Positions 16,967 to 26,232 of a stretch of DNA of 64,000 nucleotides are shown piece after piece (the first letter of the stretch is position 1; every line of letters starts with the position of its first letter). The stretch is taken from the NCBI RefSeq assembly GCF_019703545.1, contig NZ_AP018771.1:1550001-1614000 (forward strand). The letters are read 5' to 3'. The DNA is from Haemophilus influenzae (GTDB lineage Bacteria; Pseudomonadota; Gammaproteobacteria; Enterobacterales; Pasteurellaceae). A program made the position numbers and the translations under genes. Below the pieces are notes generated by a model, which saw only the letters and a program-made list of their open reading frames with translations, had not been told where the DNA came from and did no database searches.

Positions 16967-17467
16967 TTAACTTTTCTCCTTATTAAATATAGCCCCTAAT
17001 TGATTCGGACTAAATCGCCAGCCATTTTCCCCACCGCAAATCGCATTAAAACACCATTCGCTACAAAAATATTTTGAGCGTTTTTGTTTGATGCCAAGTA
17101 CGATTCCTAGCGCACCCCACCAGTCGTATTTACATCCCAAAGTGCGGCTAAAATAGGCTTTGATTTGTTCCTCAGTAACATCGTTGAGTGGGATTAAATC
17201 CCACTTCAAGCTATCAGAAACATCAATTTCTTTACAACGCACGCCACCGTCACGAATTGAAGACGAATAACACTCGTACGTCACTTCTGTTTCATAGTGA
17301 TGCCCACTGACAAACGTTTCTTTCATTACTGCAATTTCACAATGTGAATACGCGCCTTTTGTTAGCTTCCTTGTTAACCAATCACTAAATTTTGCTAACA
17401 AATCTTTTGGTTTTTTACCTGATTTTTTACCTTTATATAATGCTAAGTAGATTTTAGTCCCAATCAT
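16967..17467 (-). CDS. Permuted papain-like (YaeF/YiiX, NlpC/P60-related) hydrolase
   Basis: 166 residues. The order His then Cys is seen: GAYSHCEIAV near residue 40 supplies the His, and KYFCSEWCFNAICGG near residue 135 supplies the Cys. This fits circularly permuted NlpC/P60 enzymes that cleave peptide or amide bonds. The ATG overlaps the stop of the fibre-assembly gene (ATGA). Its place after the tail-fibre module suggests a structural or lysogenic-conversion envelope hydrolase. There is no signal peptide. Confidence 0.65.
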   Translation of the reverse strand: MIGTKIYLALYKGKKSGKKPKDLLAKFSDWLTRKLTKGAYSHCEIAVMKETFVSGHHYETEVTYECYSSSIRDGGVRCKEIDVSDSLKWDLIPLNDVTEEQIKAYFSRTLGCKYDWWGALGIVLGIKQKRSKYFCSEWCFNAICGGENGWRFSPNQLGAIFNKEKS

Positions 17468-18066
17468 TGTTGTGCCTCCGCTAGTTGTCGCATTTTTGAA
17501 ACAATATCGTCATGAATGCGTTTCAGCTCTTCATCACTTAATTCTTCACGCTTTAACTCATACTTACGCATTCTTTGCACTGCTAATTGTTGTTGCAATG
17601 CACGTAATTTTTCTGCTTGCTGAAGAATCAAAAGTGCTGCAGACTGATTATCAAGACCTGCAACCGTTGCAAAACTGCTGATATAAACGCTTACTTCTCC
17701 AGCAAAATTTGCTTCTTTAAAGGCAATAGCAGCAGCTTCTCGCTCCTTATACTCTTCGGCAAACCTTGTCCATCTTGCACTAATGTTAGCCGCTGTATCA
17801 TCAATGCTATCAACTAGATTTTTAATGAGTTTACGCTTAATTTCAGTTTTCTTTTTTTCATCGACAATCCAACTCTTTCCACTCCATTTGTGTAATTCTG
17901 TTGGTTGTCTGCCAACTAAAATATATTGGCCTTTAAAATCAATAAGTTGTTTAGTCTCAAGCTCTGATTCGTTTTCTACTTCCATTTCCACAAAATCATT
18001 TAAGTTTTGCGGAATAGGGAAAATTTGATAACTATTCAAATTTTCTTTTAAAAAATAGACTTTCAT
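17464..18066 (-). CDS. tfa: Tail fibre assembly protein (Tfa-like)
   Basis: 200 residues. N-terminal part MKVYFLKENLNSYQIFPIP matches the chaperones that help distal tail-fibre folding. A coiled-coil and helical C-terminus (KLRALQQQLAVQRMRKYELK) follows. It stands directly downstream of the tail fibre gene, the usual place. It may remain bound to the fibre tip. Confidence 0.78.
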   Translation of the reverse strand: MKVYFLKENLNSYQIFPIPQNLNDFVEMEVENESELETKQLIDFKGQYILVGRQPTELHKWSGKSWIVDEKKKTEIKRKLIKNLVDSIDDTAANISARWTRFAEEYKEREAAAIAFKEANFAGEVSVYISSFATVAGLDNQSAALLILQQAEKLRALQQQLAVQRMRKYELKREELSDEELKRIHDDIVSKMRQLAEAQQ

Positions 18067-18077
18067 TTATCACTCCT

Positions 18078-19877
18078 TTATCGGATATAAATACGTTTTA
18101 TATAACGATTATCAATTTGACCAATATTTATAGTTTTACCGTCACCAGCAATATACACAGTGAACTCTTTGGGTAGTGTTTGACGATAATTATAGCTGGA
18201 TACTATTTCACGAATACTAGTCAAACGACCTCCGCCTTCATCTTCTGCACCCACCTCAAAACTGACTAATTCAGTAGTGTCAGGATCATAATTACTCTCT
18301 TCAGATAGTTGGAGATAAAAAATTAACGTTTTACCGAAGCACTTCTCTGCTATTTCGATTTGCCCAGAATTCACGTTACCTTCCCAGACTTTTTTTAATG
18401 TACCAATTTGAGATAAATTCTCTTTTGCCTGCAAAAATTGCTGATTTATATCAGATTTTGCATTGTTTATTTCTTGTAAAGTAGATTGTTTATTCTCTTC
18501 TATTTTTTGTTTAACACTCTCAGATAACGCTTGCATATTTTGCGCAAGTCTGCCCGCGTCTAGCAATCCTGCATTAGTTACATCACCGTGCGATTTAATC
18601 CAAAACACAACATCATCAAAACTATTAATGGCCTTGATACATAATTTGAGGATTAATGATTTAGGGCGAGTTTCATTTCCACCTGTTGCCATTTGAGAGG
18701 TGTCTTTAGGGGAAACAAAACCATTATCGCTATCTGCATTGTCATAACCAAGAGTGCTCCACAAATCTGAAGACTGGGCAAATGTTGTATAGTCAAAATA
18801 TGGATTTTTGCTTCCTTGACTTGAGTGATTAAACCAAGAATCGTAGTCTATCGGTACTCTATGCACATGTCGCTTGAATTCATCCTCTTGCGTTTGCCCC
18901 ACTTGCAAACCATTGCCAGCATTACGGATAAATCTATCCTCTGCTTTTGGCACTGCTGCAATTGAGCCATATTTACCGACTAAGTGACGATATAACTCGG
19001 GGTAATTTTGCTGTGTAACGGTTGTTCTGATTGAATCAAAGGCAATCCAGCCTGCAGGAATGTTATCCACGGCAAAATAAGCCGTCATGCCTACATCACT
19101 ACGAGTTAAATCAGGAAGTTGGTTGCTGTTGCCCAAAGTGCGGTATAAATCGGGAAAGGTTTGTTGGCTGAACGTCGAACCATCAGCACGTAAAAAACCG
19201 ATAGGATTGGTTACTGCACGAGGGAATGACACCACCGCACCAAGTGGCACGCCGTCGCCGCCTGTCTCTTTCCATTCTGACCAATTTGAGCCATTAAAAA
19301 AGCGTGTTTTGATTTTGTTATCATTTGCTTTACGTGCAATTTGACGCACCGCATTTGTTGCCCCTCCGCTCACTACTTCAATATGCCATGCCCCATTTTC
19401 GGGTAGATTTTGACCGCTTGCTAAGTAATAATTGCCATCGGTTTTATAGCCATTGGCATCGCCTTGCCCTTGTTCTACTTTGAAATTCCCAATACCATAG
19501 CCTGCTAAGGTTGTGGCTGGGGATTGTTTAGCGCTAGCAGCTTCTTTTGCTTCCGTCGCTTTATCATAAGCCGTTTTAACGGCTGCTGAACTCGCAAACT
19601 TTGTGTCACTTTCGTCGTCAACAGCAGAGTTTGGGAGTGGCTTGTTTTTGAGTGAGTTATAATCAACGGGTAGTTTATACTCTGTAGCCATGGGTACCCA
19701 TTGAGCACCATTATATTCTTCAAAAATTTTTGTCGATGGATTCCAGCGTTTTGCTTTTAGCGGGACATTAGTGTGCTCCCCATCCAAAAATGATAAAGCC
19801 GCACTAATGGCGGCTCTAATTTCGGTTGGGAATTGCGTATATTCGCTATCGACAGTTGGTTTGTTAAAATCTGCCAT
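18078..19877 (-). CDS. Tail fibre with collar domains
   Basis: 599 residues. The N-terminal ~100 residues probably attach to J. The middle contains the phage tail-collar motif PIGFLRADGSTFSQQTFPDLY, repeated more loosely as IPAGWIAFDSIRTTVTQQNYP, each with a TFPDLYRTLG or NYPELYRHLVG end. The C-terminal ~170 residues, with a heptad-like stretch ESVKQKIEENKQSTLQEI, look like the receptor-reading tip. Host-recognition genes of this type exchange freely, so the C-terminus may be specific to this strain. Confidence 0.85.
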   Translation of the reverse strand: MADFNKPTVDSEYTQFPTEIRAAISAALSFLDGEHTNVPLKAKRWNPSTKIFEEYNGAQWVPMATEYKLPVDYNSLKNKPLPNSAVDDESDTKFASSAAVKTAYDKATEAKEAASAKQSPATTLAGYGIGNFKVEQGQGDANGYKTDGNYYLASGQNLPENGAWHIEVVSGGATNAVRQIARKANDNKIKTRFFNGSNWSEWKETGGDGVPLGAVVSFPRAVTNPIGFLRADGSTFSQQTFPDLYRTLGNSNQLPDLTRSDVGMTAYFAVDNIPAGWIAFDSIRTTVTQQNYPELYRHLVGKYGSIAAVPKAEDRFIRNAGNGLQVGQTQEDEFKRHVHRVPIDYDSWFNHSSQGSKNPYFDYTTFAQSSDLWSTLGYDNADSDNGFVSPKDTSQMATGGNETRPKSLILKLCIKAINSFDDVVFWIKSHGDVTNAGLLDAGRLAQNMQALSESVKQKIEENKQSTLQEINNAKSDINQQFLQAKENLSQIGTLKKVWEGNVNSGQIEIAEKCFGKTLIFYLQLSEESNYDPDTTELVSFEVGAEDEGGGRLTSIREIVSSYNYRQTLPKEFTVYIAGDGKTINIGQIDNRYIKRIYIR

Positions 19878-19887
19878 TTTTGCTCCT

Positions 19888-22800
19888 TTACACTCCTTTT
19901 ACAACCCAGCCAACTTTACCGCTTACACGATTCCCATTTTTATCAAATAAAAATACGTAAAAGCCTTTAGGTTTTGGCTCATCCTTAAAGTCAGATGTTG
20001 CAAAAAGTGGTTGTTTAGATTGTGGTGTTAAAACCGGGACAGACGCATCGATAAACTCTGTTGCAAAGTTTACCCATGTGCCTTTTATATCTGACGCATT
20101 TGCCTGTACGGTTCCTCCGTCAGTTTTTTGTTTTTGATCGAGTTTTAGATTAAGTGACTCTATTACGACAGGTTTCTGTGCATTGCTCACTGTAATTCTA
20201 AACTTAACATATCTAAAGTTGGTTTCATAAACGGATTGTTGGTCGTGTTCGCGCCAATTATCTTTAGCGTTTTCTTTTACTGCTATATGATAGTTAATAT
20301 CATAACTGCCAGAGCTTATCACCTTAGGGGTAAGAGTAATTTTGGATGATGCTAATACCGTGCCGTAATCCATTTCCTCCTCATAATATCCGCTCTCGTC
20401 TATTGGCTGGAGGTACAACGGGAAACCTCTATTAATTTGAGATTTTGGAGTAGCGAGATTATTGGATCTAAAATGCTCTGCCCATGTATCTCGTCTGACT
20501 GGTAGATATAACTTGCCATCGATTTTATCCGAACCATTTTTAATTCCGTCATACGAGCTGTTGTAGTCGTATTTAAGGATATAATCTGGCGGTTGCGCAA
20601 CATTGGATAGCGTATATTGCGGCTCACTTCTGTTACCTGCACTATCAACACCAATAATCCAGTATTTATATAACCCTCCTACAGTTTCAAACTGTGGAAA
20701 CGCTAACCCATCAATATTTGTGATAAACTCTGAATTTTCTATTGTTTCCCCTTTCCGCAACTCATAATAGACAATCGGCAAGGTAGCCTTGGCACTTTGC
20801 CAACGCAACATGACGTAGTTATCGATAACTTGTTGAGATATAGAGACAGGTGTCGGTCGATGGACAATTAGCTGCGCTTGAGCGGATTCACTACGATTTC
20901 CGCCTAAGTCAATTGCAGTAACGGTAAATTTTTTATTGCCGTTAAAATCAGCCTTAAATTTAAATGATGTACTTTTAACTAAAGCCAGCACATCATCATC
21001 TTTTTTAACCTCGTAGAGCTCAGTCGAAAAAGAGTTGTTTTTTGTCTCACCCCAAGTCATCAAAACTTCATCGCCGACAATTTCTGCAACTAAGTTTTCT
21101 ACCTGTCCGCCTGAAATATTAAACGTTACTGCAGTGGGCGATTCAGAGCGAACATCGGAAGAATCCACCGCGCTTAGCCAATACTTATGCTCACCAGCGC
21201 GAATAAAACCAAGATTAAATTCGTTTGCCTTGATTTTCCCAACTGGTTTAGAAATTTCATAGGTGTCGCCTTTTTTAATCTCGTAATACTCTAAATCTAT
21301 ATCGGGCGATAAATCCCAAATTAAAAAAGCTCCTTCTTGGGCAATAGCCTTGTGTCTTAAATTAGAAACATTATGCGGAGGGCGTAATCTACCTATTGGC
21401 TCATAGTTTTGGATTGGATTATCGGACCATACACCTAATACATTGCTTGTTTTGATGCGGATTTGATATAACACACCATCTTTTACATTAGGAATATCAA
21501 CCGATGTTAAGGTCGTTGGCTCCATCTGTTTCCAGTTGCCATTGCCCTCGCGATACTCAATTTGGTATCGAGATGTGAGTGATGTTGCAGGTTCATAACT
21601 TACAACAATTTTGGTTTGGATACTTCCCCCAAGCCCACGATAAATCTCATCGGTAATCACTACATTTTTTACACCAGTATCTAGCGTATTGTTTGTTGTG
21701 TCATATTCAATGAGTTCATTTCCATTTTCAATATGCTCAAACTTAGAGGGATTGTAATCAGATGCAGTGATAGTATATGAGCCGTCATCACTCTCAACAA
21801 TGGAGATAACTCGATAAAGTTCAGGTTTTATATCTGAACTAGCAATAATCCATGTGCTATTTTCTGTGACCGATGTAAAGCCTGGATTTACCTCAATCTC
21901 AGTGAGTTTTCCACGTTGTGTAATTGCTCTTTGTTCTAACTCCCCTTTCTCATTCACAATGCTAATCGTTGATTCTTTTGTGATTTCAACTTCCGCATCG
22001 AGAATGATTCGATTGACTGTTGAGCCGTCTTTAACTCGCCCACCGCGTCTCTCCCCTGAACGATGGACGTCAGATACTTGTATCACTTCACCAGGGATGG
22101 GTATGGCACCATCTTGTCCGCAAGAAAACGTAATAACTTCGCTTTCGTATTGCTCAGTATAAAGTAGCCATTTCCCTAGTCGTCTCGCTTGCCCTCTCGA
22201 TGTACAGCCGAACGCCACAACTTCCGTTTGGGATATGTACCCCATCTTAACAATCGCCTCCGAGTCCTCGATGTACTCTACAGATTGTTTAAAGTACTTT
22301 TTCGGGTCGTTCCACGTCACTAATACAACATTGTGACGAGTTTTAATATTCGAGCCTGAGCGGCTGAATTTACCGCCGATAACATTGGTATTATTAAACT
22401 GATAAATAGGCTCTTTGGGTGAGTCTTGGACGAGCATTTGAGTACCGCTACTCCAATAACTCATTGCTCTAAATACCGATGTTAAATCTCGTAACAGCTT
22501 AAAGGCTTCTTGTTTGGTTTGGATGTAAACATTACAGGTAAAGCGAGGTTCACGGCCACCAAATCCATCAGGGACTAATTCATCACAGTATTTTGCTATT
22601 TGGTACATCGACCATTTATCTAGCATATCTTCTTTGATGTATTCCCCTGCCCCATATTCCTCGTTAGTGAGTAAATCAAAATAAATCCAAACAGGGTTAT
22701 TTGAGTATTTGACAATAAATGTACCATCCCAATCACCGCTATATTCTCGAGTTTCTGGATTGTAGTTTGAGGGCACTTTTAGTTTGATGCCACGGCAATG

Positions 22801-23538
22801 ATACCCACGAGATGGTATTGAGCTAAATTGCTCAGCGTCTATTTGCACGCCGACATATGCCACGCCAGGATAAGTTAATTTTTCCTCAAAAACCGTTGTG
22901 ATTTTCGAAAAAATGGTTTTGTTTTGTAAAACCTGGCTATCTGAATCATCAGTTAACCGTGTCACTTTTATATTCCAGGGAGCTTCGCCTGTTAATCTAA
23001 AGCTATGTTCGCGATTATATGATGATGTGGTTTTACCCTCGATAACGATATTACCTGCATCTATCCATTGACTACCATTAGCTTGATATTCAACTTTTAA
23101 CTCAACTTTTGTTCCATTAATATCACCATTACTTTTATTTTGATGACTTAATCCAGGCACAGTAATAGTTACTCTAACAATATCTGCTTCTGGTGCAATA
23201 ATAGAGCGGGTGATAGGTTTGTCTTTTTTTACTTCGGTATTAACATCTGTTGTCACTTCATTGGTTTGGCAAATTTCTGATGGTGCTTGTCTCACGCTAC
23301 CAGGTCGCCACTCAATAGCAACATTATTAAAATTGAATTTGCCTTTTTCATCTTGTAACTGTACATCACCAAAGTAAACTGAGTTCAGTCCATTTACCGG
23401 TCCTTCAATTTCTCCACAAGAAATAACATCAATAAATTTTGCATAGGAACAAGATTTGAGCGAATCTGGTGCTTCAACTGGTGCTCTACCACCTCCGCCA
23501 CCACCTTTTCCACCGCCTTTTCTACCAACTATCTGCAT
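19888..23538 (-). CDS. J: Tail tip host-specificity protein J
   Basis: 1216 residues. Central tail-tip protein of lambda-like phages that forms the hub at the tail end. The glycine-rich start (GRKGGGKGGGGGGRAP) and the DSLKSCSYAKFIDVISCGEIEGP block are family hallmarks. Fibronectin type III-like repeats lie between about residues 720 and 1000 (PPHNVSNLRHKA; KSTSFKFKADFNG). The last ~200 residues are the variable distal part. Directly follows I with a three-base gap. Confidence 0.93.
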   Translation of the reverse strand: MQIVGRKGGGKGGGGGGRAPVEAPDSLKSCSYAKFIDVISCGEIEGPVNGLNSVYFGDVQLQDEKGKFNFNNVAIEWRPGSVRQAPSEICQTNEVTTDVNTEVKKDKPITRSIIAPEADIVRVTITVPGLSHQNKSNGDINGTKVELKVEYQANGSQWIDAGNIVIEGKTTSSYNREHSFRLTGEAPWNIKVTRLTDDSDSQVLQNKTIFSKITTVFEEKLTYPGVAYVGVQIDAEQFSSIPSRGYHCRGIKLKVPSNYNPETREYSGDWDGTFIVKYSNNPVWIYFDLLTNEEYGAGEYIKEDMLDKWSMYQIAKYCDELVPDGFGGREPRFTCNVYIQTKQEAFKLLRDLTSVFRAMSYWSSGTQMLVQDSPKEPIYQFNNTNVIGGKFSRSGSNIKTRHNVVLVTWNDPKKYFKQSVEYIEDSEAIVKMGYISQTEVVAFGCTSRGQARRLGKWLLYTEQYESEVITFSCGQDGAIPIPGEVIQVSDVHRSGERRGGRVKDGSTVNRIILDAEVEITKESTISIVNEKGELEQRAITQRGKLTEIEVNPGFTSVTENSTWIIASSDIKPELYRVISIVESDDGSYTITASDYNPSKFEHIENGNELIEYDTTNNTLDTGVKNVVITDEIYRGLGGSIQTKIVVSYEPATSLTSRYQIEYREGNGNWKQMEPTTLTSVDIPNVKDGVLYQIRIKTSNVLGVWSDNPIQNYEPIGRLRPPHNVSNLRHKAIAQEGAFLIWDLSPDIDLEYYEIKKGDTYEISKPVGKIKANEFNLGFIRAGEHKYWLSAVDSSDVRSESPTAVTFNISGGQVENLVAEIVGDEVLMTWGETKNNSFSTELYEVKKDDDVLALVKSTSFKFKADFNGNKKFTVTAIDLGGNRSESAQAQLIVHRPTPVSISQQVIDNYVMLRWQSAKATLPIVYYELRKGETIENSEFITNIDGLAFPQFETVGGLYKYWIIGVDSAGNRSEPQYTLSNVAQPPDYILKYDYNSSYDGIKNGSDKIDGKLYLPVRRDTWAEHFRSNNLATPKSQINRGFPLYLQPIDESGYYEEEMDYGTVLASSKITLTPKVISSGSYDINYHIAVKENAKDNWREHDQQSVYETNFRYVKFRITVSNAQKPVVIESLNLKLDQKQKTDGGTVQANASDIKGTWVNFATEFIDASVPVLTPQSKQPLFATSDFKDEPKPKGFYVFLFDKNGNRVSGKVGWVVKGV

Positions 23539-23541
23539 TTA

Positions 23542-24261
23542 TCACCCCGAAACTCGTTTAAATTTAAGTTTTCCTCTAGTCTCATTGTTTGATGTAGAAT
23601 TTGTTCTGATAGGAATTTCTTTATCGGTAAGACCTGCCGATACAACAGCAGATCCAACTATTAATTCGCCATATAACAATGGGATAGGTTGCCCTTGCTC
23701 GGTTGTATTTACTGCACCATTAAATAAATAAGACGGCTTATTCTCTGGACGTTCTTGTGGTCCGCTTACTTTTGGCACAGGGACGAGTAATTGGCTGATG
23801 CCGCCAAGTACAAGTGACGCACCAATCGTAAGTGGCAAGGTTGCCGCGCTGCTTAAAAAGCCTGTACCGCCTATAGTAGCCCATCCTAAAGGGTTCCAAA
23901 ATGCAAGACCAATCATCGCAGCCCCCGCTATAAGCTGAAAGAATCCCCCTCGCTTAGAACCCCTAATGATAGGAATAAGATGAAATTCGGCTTGAGCGCC
24001 ATACCGCATTTGAAATTCATCAGATGATGTTGTCAGCTCTTCTCTCTGCACCAAGAACCGATAAACTATTCCGTGTTTTTCAGATTCTAAGAGAAACTCT
24101 TTAAATCCTCTTTTTAAAACACATAAGGCTCGGATGGCTTCCGCTGGTGTTTTTACTGCCAGCTTATGGACTTTACCAAAGCGTTTGCCTAACTCGCCTT
24201 TAAGGCGTATTTTCCTTATGTCGCATGATGTGCGTTGTTCGTTCGCGGTAGAATTGTCCAT
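23542..24261 (-). CDS. I: Tail assembly protein I
   Basis: Lambda gpI family, needed for tail-tip assembly and absent from the mature tail. Typical blocks are KIRLKGELGKRFGKVHKL, then KTPAEAIRALCVLKRGF, and a glycine/alanine-rich hydrophobic middle (TLPLTIGASLVLGGISQLL). I start it at MDNSTAN (24261) because AAGG lies six bases upstream; the frame extends 14 codons further without a site. It overlaps the end of K by about 60 bases. Confidence 0.82.
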   Translation of the reverse strand: MDNSTANEQRTSCDIRKIRLKGELGKRFGKVHKLAVKTPAEAIRALCVLKRGFKEFLLESEKHGIVYRFLVQREELTTSSDEFQMRYGAQAEFHLIPIIRGSKRGGFFQLIAGAAMIGLAFWNPLGWATIGGTGFLSSAATLPLTIGASLVLGGISQLLVPVPKVSGPQERPENKPSYLFNGAVNTTEQGQPIPLLYGELIVGSAVVSAGLTDKEIPIRTNSTSNNETRGKLKFKRVSG

Positions 24262-24907
24262 ATACATCCTTACTTGATAGTCGTCCGTATAGGTGATGGC
24301 CAATTAAACCATCACCAAGATAAACACCAGCATGATTAGGTACATTTGCGTTAATTTGCATCACAATCATGTCGCCTATTTTTAAGTCTTTGACTGGATA
24401 AAATCCCGCGTCCTCAAAGTTATCAACATAGAGATTGCCACCATTATCCCACCAGCCATCTATGCGATTGTAGTTTGGGAGATTAATACCCAGTTCTTGG
24501 CGATACCAATCACGCACAAATCCGTAGCAGTCGGTCATGCCATGGATAAACTTACGCCCATACAAATCAGGCACCTCTGTAAGTGCAGGCATAAAATGCG
24601 TAGATACCTCATCGCCCTCTAGTCCAATAATGCACCATTCCAATCCACTCATTTTATGTGCATCTTGATCTGCAATACTTGGTAAACAGCTCTCGTCAGG
24701 ATGAGAGTGGACAACGGTTCTAATCTCGCCTACTCCTTCCGCTCTGGCATAATCTTCTATGCCAATCAAAAATTCATCTTCTGTTTCTGCTGCTAAATTG
24801 GTACAGGCGACATACTGCAATTTGCCATTTTTAAGCACAAAAAAACCGCAACTTTCGTGCGGATAACTTTGTTTGGCGTGTGCTATTGCATCATCAATAT
24901 GTTTCAT
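24200..24907 (-). CDS. K: Tail assembly protein K (JAB/MPN plus NlpC/P60)
   Basis: 235 residues, two peptidase domains. The N-terminal JAB domain has Glu18 and the metal ligands in VVHSHPDESCLPSIADQD (residues 65-82). The C-terminal NlpC/P60 domain has Cys127 in TDCYGFVRDWY and His192 in VPNHAGVYLGDG, with a further His pair near 204. In lambda-like phages it works at the tail tip with L, I and J, probably in cell-wall passage or tail maturation. Confidence 0.9.
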   Translation of the reverse strand: MKHIDDAIAHAKQSYPHESCGFFVLKNGKLQYVACTNLAAETEDEFLIGIEDYARAEGVGEIRTVVHSHPDESCLPSIADQDAHKMSGLEWCIIGLEGDEVSTHFMPALTEVPDLYGRKFIHGMTDCYGFVRDWYRQELGINLPNYNRIDGWWDNGGNLYVDNFEDAGFYPVKDLKIGDMIVMQINANVPNHAGVYLGDGLIGHHLYGRLSSKDVYGQFYRERTTHIMRHKENTP

Positions 24908-24908
24908 T

Positions 24909-25559
24909 TTAAATCCTCATATATGCCGCACTAGGGAAACCACCAAAAGGCAATTCAGAGTGCTCACCAAAATGTGCTTTACAGTCAGCAAGTGTTTTAG
25001 CGCAAGTTGCTTTATCACCTGTATATCCGCAAAACTGCCCCTTATATTTATGAGTGCAATATTGAGCCACAATCTGCCTACGGGGTAATTTCACCCCTTC
25101 TAAATCAGTGGCAGGTAATAGCTCGAAACTAACGGTTAAATGGTCTTCCGATGTTTTTTGCGATATATAAAATATATCATCGGGTAAATGTGCGTTTGGG
25201 TCGGCAGTCAAATTTCCATTTTCAAAATTTACCGCATCAAGATAGATTATTTTCGTTCGTTTGCGAGTAAGTCGAGCGCCCTCAATGCCTTTTAATTTTG
25301 CCAAGACTAATGTAATCGCCCCACCTAAATTGGAAAATGTAATCCTTGGTCTAACAGGATTTAACCCATCAACTGCAAATCCCTCAGCTTTGACTGGATA
25401 AGGTGTATATTCCAGCCCTTGCCACACAATAGCTTGACCTAATGGATTTAATCCATCATGGAAACGATAAACAATATCGCCAAATTTAGTGAGATCGAGT
25501 TCAAATAATTCTATCCAACCATGAGAGGCGTATTGTTGCAGTTGTCCGTAAATACTCAT
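24909..25559 (-). CDS. L: Minor tail protein L
   Basis: 216 residues from MSIYGQLQQYASHG; GGAG stands seven bases before this ATG, so I prefer it to the in-frame start eight codons upstream. Lambda gpL family: tail-tip protein with a C-terminal iron-sulfur or zinc cysteine cluster, here C-x7-C-x6-C-x6-C (QYCTHKYKGQFCGYTGDKATC...LADC). It stands downstream of the inserted moron and its terminator, so late transcription must read through. Confidence 0.85.
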   Translation of the reverse strand: MSIYGQLQQYASHGWIELFELDLTKFGDIVYRFHDGLNPLGQAIVWQGLEYTPYPVKAEGFAVDGLNPVRPRITFSNLGGAITLVLAKLKGIEGARLTRKRTKIIYLDAVNFENGNLTADPNAHLPDDIFYISQKTSEDHLTVSFELLPATDLEGVKLPRRQIVAQYCTHKYKGQFCGYTGDKATCAKTLADCKAHFGEHSELPFGGFPSAAYMRI

Positions 25560-25570
25560 ATTTACTCCAA

Positions 25571-25604
25571 TAAAAAACCGCACTTTCTAAAAGATTGTGC
25601 GGTT
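25571..25604 (-). terminator. Uptake-signal hairpin terminator closing the moron
   Basis: AACCGCAC and GTGCGGTT pair with a 13-base loop, followed on the minus strand by TTTTTT. It overlaps the end of the small frameshifted gene and precedes L. Confidence 0.82.
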
Positions 25605-25819
25605 ATAAGTTCACGAAAAGATCTAACTGTTTAATTTGTAAAAGCTCACGCTCAAGGTCTTGCTTTTCTGATTTGCATTGCTGCAATAATTTTCCCCGTT
25701 CACCAGCTCGTTGCGTATATTCAGCTTTCGCTGATGATAGAAATACTTTGAGCGCCGTTTCCTGCCTGACTGTCGGTTAAACCGATAGTCGCCTTTGAAA
25801 GTTGGGTTTGATTAGACAT
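25603..25819 (-). pseudogene. Small moron gene broken by a 4-bp duplication
   Basis: Starts MSNQTQLSKATIGLTDSQ with AGGAG upstream. The frame then stops after ISIISES, but the alternative frame continues ETALKVFLSSAKAEYTQRAG to a stop at 25603. The break coincides with CAGGCAGG (25761-25768, complement). Deleting one CAGG restores a 70-residue, partly coiled-coil protein. Either a recent loss by slippage or phase variation with a two-unit tract. Function not recognised. Confidence 0.65.
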
Positions 25820-25967
25820 AGAATGTCTCCTTTGGTTTGTTTTCGATATTAAGATTTACCCAGTTAAGGGTGCCGGGTGGTTCGAAAGCCGACCAAAAGA
25901 AACGGCTGGGATTATTCCCCTTTCGGGTGTTGTATTCTCCGCCCGCCCGACATAGATGAAATTGGAT
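25812..25967 (-). CDS. Overlapping small open frame (NPSRFFWSAFEPPG type)
   Basis: 52 codons without an ATG, reading EYNTRKGNNPSRFFWSAFEP and PGTLNWVNLNIENKPKETF before a stop inside the start of the next gene. It overlaps the VGRAEN-type frame in another phase over its whole length. Both frames look protein-like, reminiscent of the ash/Icd-like loci of P4-related elements, where overlapping frames are kept. Translation start unclear. Confidence 0.4.
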   Translation of the reverse strand: MQFHLCRAGGEYNTRKGNNPSRFFWSAFEPPGTLNWVNLNIENKPKETFYV

Positions 25968-25993
25968 TTATGCGTGTTAAGTCTTAATGGCAA
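25856..25993 (-). CDS. Ash/Icd-like small open frame (FIYVGRAEN type)
   Basis: 45 residues if started at TTG 25993: LNTHKSNFIYVGRAENTTPE, then RGIIPAVSFGRLSNHPAPLT. The (F/Y)VGRAE motif followed by P-rich text recalls the Ash family encoded beside P4-type immunity and inhibition loci. It lies downstream of a strong promoter and a structured leader. No ribosome site of quality, so the protein call is tentative. Confidence 0.4.
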   Translation of the reverse strand: MPLRLNTHKSNFIYVGRAENTTPERGIIPAVSFGRLSNHPAPLTG

Positions 25994-26029
25994 TAAAACT
26001 AAACGAGATCACAAATTTTGTGCATAAAA

Positions 26030-26090
26030 AAACCGCTATGCTATCGGGTGCGGACTTCCGCTTTTGGTTTAAGGTTTCGACACCTTGAGA
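26030..26090 (-). ncRNA. Structured leader downstream of moron promoter
   Basis: From the likely start (about 26088) the RNA contains AAGGT/ACCTT (26086-26071), GCGG-AAGT-CCGC (26061-26050), and AAACC/GGTTT closing the latter (26070-26066 with 26034-26030); CCGC can also pair with a later GCGG. P4-type elements control expression by such leader RNAs; that parallel is inference. Confidence 0.45.
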
Positions 26091-26093
26091 AAG

Positions 26094-26122
26094 AGTGTAT
26101 TAATTTATTTGTATACTGTCAA
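26094..26122 (-). promoter_or_regulatory. Strong sigma-70 promoter of the moron
   Basis: Minus strand TTGACA (26122-26117), 17-bp spacer, TACACT (26099-26094). It is inside the late tail operon and independent of it. Confidence 0.8.
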
Positions 26123-26126
26123 TAAC

Positions 26127-26152
26127 AAAAAAGCTCTTGATTACGAGAGCTT
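26127..26152 (-). terminator. Terminator just upstream of moron promoter
   Basis: AGCTCT and AGAGCT with an eight-base loop, followed by TTTTTT on the minus strand. It would end the short transcript described at 26127-26232. Confidence 0.75.
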
Positions 26153-26232
26153 AATGTGCCGATATTTAATCACCTCGACAAGTGATTGCCATTCAAACAA
26201 CCTGCTAAATAGAAAGGCTTTTGAGACCTTGA
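26127..26232 (-). ncRNA. Candidate small RNA in the L-M gap
   Basis: A promoter-like TTGACT (26267-26262), 18-bp spacer, TAGTAT (26243-26238) precedes ~105 nt with no credible ORF. The RNA holds an AATCAC/GTGATT hairpin (26187-26168) and ends at the terminator. The arrangement is that of a small RNA gene; its function is unknown. Confidence 0.45.
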
